Shown here piece by piece: positions 63,992 to 64,000 of a stretch of DNA of 64,000 nucleotides; position 1 is the first letter of the stretch; every line of letters begins with the position of its first letter. The stretch lies in the NCBI GenBank assembly GCA_965279565.1, contig OZ257249.1, positions 868,001 to 932,000 on the forward strand, written 5' to 3'. The notes under the pieces were generated by a model. That model searched no databases, was not told the DNA's origin, and saw nothing but the letters and a program-made list of their open reading frames with translations. The DNA comes from Tagaea sp965279565. Its GTDB lineage: Bacteria; Pseudomonadota; Alphaproteobacteria; CACIAM-22H2. The position numbers were made by a program, and so were the translations under genes.

Positions 63992-64000
63992 CTGCTTCGC

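Overview
The window is a contiguous piece of a high-GC (roughly two-thirds G+C by eye) chromosome from an alphaproteobacterium. Indicators are a short Coq7-type ubiquinone hydroxylase, a PAS_5 protein, a HIG1-type membrane peptide, the order HIG1 / PduO-type adenosyltransferase / etfB / etfA / 3-hydroxybutyryl-CoA dehydrogenase, a methylsuccinyl-CoA dehydrogenase with its N-terminal extension, and Yej, TRAP and TAXI transport genes. A Rhodospirillales-like lineage is a reasonable guess, but no rRNA is present to fix it. I see no rRNA, CRISPR, insertion sequence or prophage. The density of coding is high, many genes overlap by 1-4 bases, and no gene-free stretch exceeds 300 bases.

Layout. 1-10 kb: partial histidine phosphatase, CSS/EAL phosphodiesterase, GNAT, pirin, Uup-type ABC-F ATPase, cyclic-nucleotide-domain protein, and a three-gene catabolic operon (tartrate-dehydrogenase-like, BKACE, nitrilase). 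10-13 kb: tRNA-Leu(CAA), dsbB-coq7 pair, secreted PL5-like lyase. 13-15.8 kb: an odd two-gene unit (peptidoglycan-binding protein with an unknown C-terminal domain plus a partner) and an HNH endonuclease. 16-19.4 kb: esterase, gluQ, PhyH dioxygenase, Nudix. 19.4-26 kb: mcd, a secreted barnase with barstar, HIG1, cobalamin adenosyltransferase, etfBA, hbd, hisN. 26-35 kb: lipoprotein, SDR, yejABEF and a 2-hydroxyacid dehydrogenase. 34-39 kb: unknown coiled-coil protein, two divergent small cytochromes c, M17 aminopeptidase, GST. 39-45 kb: TRAP transporter genes with both TAXI and DctP binding proteins, plus a CaiB-type CoA-transferase and an HMG-CoA-lyase-like enzyme.

45-63.4 kb is rich in nucleotide-sugar genes: glucose-1-phosphate cytidylyltransferase (rfbF), a DegT aminotransferase, a UDP-HexNAc dehydrogenase, a WbpM/CapD-type dehydratase, a complete rfbCABD set behind an extra SDR, a GHMP sugar kinase, and a tightly coupled operon of thiamine-diphosphate E1 alpha, E1 beta and a PLP enzyme. 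In that PLP enzyme a His-His pair sits where the Schiff-base lysine should be, as in ColD/RfbH sugar 3-dehydratases. My leading hypothesis is that this operon makes a 3,6-dideoxy sugar carrying an acyl (two-carbon) branch, a combination analogous to YerE or AviB1/AviB2 chemistry but built from different parts. No glycosyltransferase, flippase or polymerase is in the window. The right edge is rlmH.
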